Assembly: GCA_017616955.1 (NCBI GenBank)
Contig: JAFZXD010000101.1
Span: forward strand, 1 to 7,494
Source: Eubacterium sp.
GTDB taxonomy: Bacteria; Bacillota; Clostridia; Lachnospirales; Lachnospiraceae
DNA: 7,494 nucleotides
Reading direction: 5' to 3'
Shown here: in pieces, positions 5,857 through 7,494 of the stretch
Layout of the letters: every line of letters begins with the position of its first letter
How positions within the stretch are numbered: position 1 is the stretch's first letter
The notes under the pieces: model-generated
The model's database searches: none
What the model was told of the DNA's origin: nothing
What the model saw: only the letters and a program-made list of their open reading frames with translations
Position numbers and translations under genes: made by a program

Positions 5857-7494
5857 CTACAGTCTTACCCGTAGTTTTTTTAACTCTGCTTTTTTTCTGG
5901 CCAGTTCGATACTGCTGACATCCGAACGGGTCATACGGAGCTTATCTATATTGTCTGACTTGATCTTAATGATCAGGTCCGTCAGGGCTTTTTCCAAAAC
6001 CGATGGTGTCGTATCAAAGTCAAACTCTTTCGTAAATATTCCGCTGACCTTCTCCTGTGCCTCGGTATCCTCGAACTGATTCAGTATCTGTGCCGGGTTA
6101 ACCTGTCCCGAATCTTTATACTGGGTGAAAACCATGCTCGCAACATCCGTTATCACAGGTTCTGTAAAGTCCTCTTCGGAAATGACATCCGAGAGCTTAT
6201 CAAACAGAAATGGTTCATTTACCATCATCGTCAGAAGATACTTCTGATTCTTCTCAGCCGGATTCTCCTGCTCTTTCCTGTAATTCACCGTTTCTCTCGG
6301 AGCAGACTCGGTTGTTACCGCTGCCATACCCGCCTTGGATACGATCTTCTTCAGTTCATCTTTATTCAACATATACTTTGCTGCAACCGTTTCTACGTAG
6401 TTGCCTCTTTCTGTTGAATCTTCTATTCCCGCCAGAAGTTTTCCCGCCTCCTTCATGAAACCGGTTTTTTCTTCCGGATTGTTCATATCGTAATTTGCTA
6501 CGATATTGTCTATCTCAAATATTCTTCCTGTGAGAGCATTTCTCACTCTTTCATCGTAAGCTTCAACGCCCAGATTTTTTATAAATTCATCCGGATCCTT
6601 ATAAGGACTCAGCTTGATAATCCTTTGGGACATTTCCATATTCCTTAGGATGCCGATTGCTCTCAGCGCCGCCGTTGTTCCCGCACCATCGCTGTCATAT
6701 GCCAGATATACATCCTTCGTAAATCTCTTGATAAGACTTGCCTGTCCCTCGGTAAATGCCGTTCCCAGCGAAGCTATGGCATTATCATATCCTGCCTGAT
6801 GCATTGCTATAACGTCCATGTATCCCTCACATAGGATGACACCTTTCCGCTTACTGTGGCGGGCTATATTCATTGCAAAAAGATTTCTGCTCTTATTGAA
6901 TATCTCCGTCTCTCGTGTATTTACGTACTTCGGTTTTGCATCTCCCAGAACTCTTCCGCCGAAAGCTATGATTTTACCGTTTATATCGGTTATCGGCACC
7001 ATAACTCTGTTCCAGAACTTATCCTTCGGACCGTTCTTCTCATCAAAGTCTACCAGTCCGGCATCTCTCATTATGGTATCGGAGAAACCTTTAGATTTGA
7101 GATATTTGTACAGATCATCTCTGTATATATCCGCATAGCCAAGTCCGAACTTAGCTATAGTCTCATCCGTATAACCTCTCTCACGAAAGTATTTATATCC
7201 CAGCTTACCTCTCTCTGTTTTGGTAAGCAGGTAATGGAAGTATGCGGCAGCACTCTTGTTTGCCTCATACATCATATGTTTTCTGGACTGTTTCTTCTTA
7301 TCTTCGGCTGACATTTCCTTCTCGGGAAGTGTTATGCCCGCCCTCTTTGCCAGATGCTCTATAGCTTCCGGAAATGTAAAGTTCTCATACTTCATAACGA
7401 ATGTATATACATTTCCACCGGCACCACATCCGAAACAGTGATACATCTGTTTTTCTTTACTGACAGTAAAAGAAGGTGTTTTCTCATTATGAAA
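5857..7494 (-). CDS. dnaG: DNA primase DnaG (5' end missing)
   Basis: DNA primase makes RNA primers for Okazaki fragments at the replication fork together with the DnaB helicase. The gene runs off the right edge: 545 residues are visible, and about 40-50 N-terminal residues are missing. The visible frame continues 16 codons upstream of the first in-window Met (7446), reading FHNEKTPSFTVSKEKQM, so that Met is internal. The CHC2 zinc finger is cut by the edge: its His is residue 2 and the last two Cys are in CFGC (20 and 23); the first Cys should lie just outside. The catalytic core includes the family's FGGRVLGDAKPKYVN segment. The TOPRIM domain follows, with VILCEGYMDV (Glu at 223) and AYDSDGAG (267-272) carrying the metal-binding acidic residues, then SPYKDPDEFI. 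The C-terminal 150 or so residues are helical and divergent, as expected for the helicase-binding domain. rpoD follows after 64 bp, the classic macromolecular-synthesis order. Confidence 0.97.
   Translation of the reverse strand, partial: FHNEKTPSFTVSKEKQMYHCFGCGAGGNVYTFVMKYENFTFPEAIEHLAKRAGITLPEKEMSAEDKKKQSRKHMMYEANKSAAAYFHYLLTKTERGKLGYKYFRERGYTDETIAKFGLGYADIYRDDLYKYLKSKGFSDTIMRDAGLVDFDEKNGPKDKFWNRVMVPITDINGKIIAFGGRVLGDAKPKYVNTRETEIFNKSRNLFAMNIARHSKRKGVILCEGYMDVIAMHQAGYDNAIASLGTAFTEGQASLIKRFTKDVYLAYDSDGAGTTAALRAIGILRNMEMSQRIIKLSPYKDPDEFIKNLGVEAYDERVRNALTGRIFEIDNIVANYDMNNPEEKTGFMKEAGKLLAGIEDSTERGNYVETVAAKYMLNKDELKKIVSKAGMAAVTTESAPRETVNYRKEQENPAEKNQKYLLTMMVNEPFLFDKLSDVISEEDFTEPVITDVASMVFTQYKDSGQVNPAQILNQFEDTEAQEKVSGIFTKEFDFDTTPSVLEKALTDLIIKIKSDNIDKLRMTRSDVSSIELARKKAELKKLRVRL

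Noticed and set aside
6856..7311. 151-codon plus-strand open frame
   Set aside because: Antisense shadow of dnaG with no domain signal or ribosome binding site.
7441..7446. Met at 7446 as the start of dnaG
   Set aside because: The frame is open to the right edge and encodes the conserved FHNEKTPSF part of the zinc finger, so the true start lies outside the window.

Overview
The window looks like chromosomal housekeeping DNA from an AT-rich clostridial Firmicute, most likely of the Lachnospiraceae/Butyrivibrio kind. The lineage is inferred from the gene order dnaG-rpoD-trmK, the short primary sigma factor with an acidic N-terminal region, the A-type RNase P RNA and the AT-rich codon use. No marker in the window fixes the genus.

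Right to left on the minus strand runs a macromolecular-synthesis operon. It contains dnaG (DNA primase, 5' end off the right edge), rpoD (primary sigma factor), trmK (tRNA adenine-22 N1-methyltransferase) and a 558-residue protein joining TGS/ThrRS-like N-terminal domains to a uridine kinase-type P-loop kinase. Gaps are 64 bp (dnaG-rpoD), 8 bp (rpoD-trmK) and 27 bp (trmK-kinase), so the last three genes are almost certainly co-transcribed. The products link replication priming, transcription initiation, tRNA modification and probably nucleotide salvage.

On the plus strand, about 1668-2027, lies rnpB, the RNA subunit of RNase P. It has a near-consensus sigma-70-type promoter and a closing P1 helix followed at once by a T-rich tract. 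It ends tail-to-tail with the kinase gene, about 20 bp away. Left of it, on the minus strand and divergent from rnpB, starts a large secreted or membrane-anchored protein of unknown function that runs off the left edge. The roughly 100 bp between this gene and rnpB hold the rnpB promoter and three tandem 7-bp repeats.

I see no mobile element, CRISPR array, tRNA, phage gene or defence locus. The less ordinary points are the kinase fusion in the sigma operon, the uncharacterised envelope protein, and rnpB placed antisense to the reading direction of its neighbours with no visible terminator for the operon.
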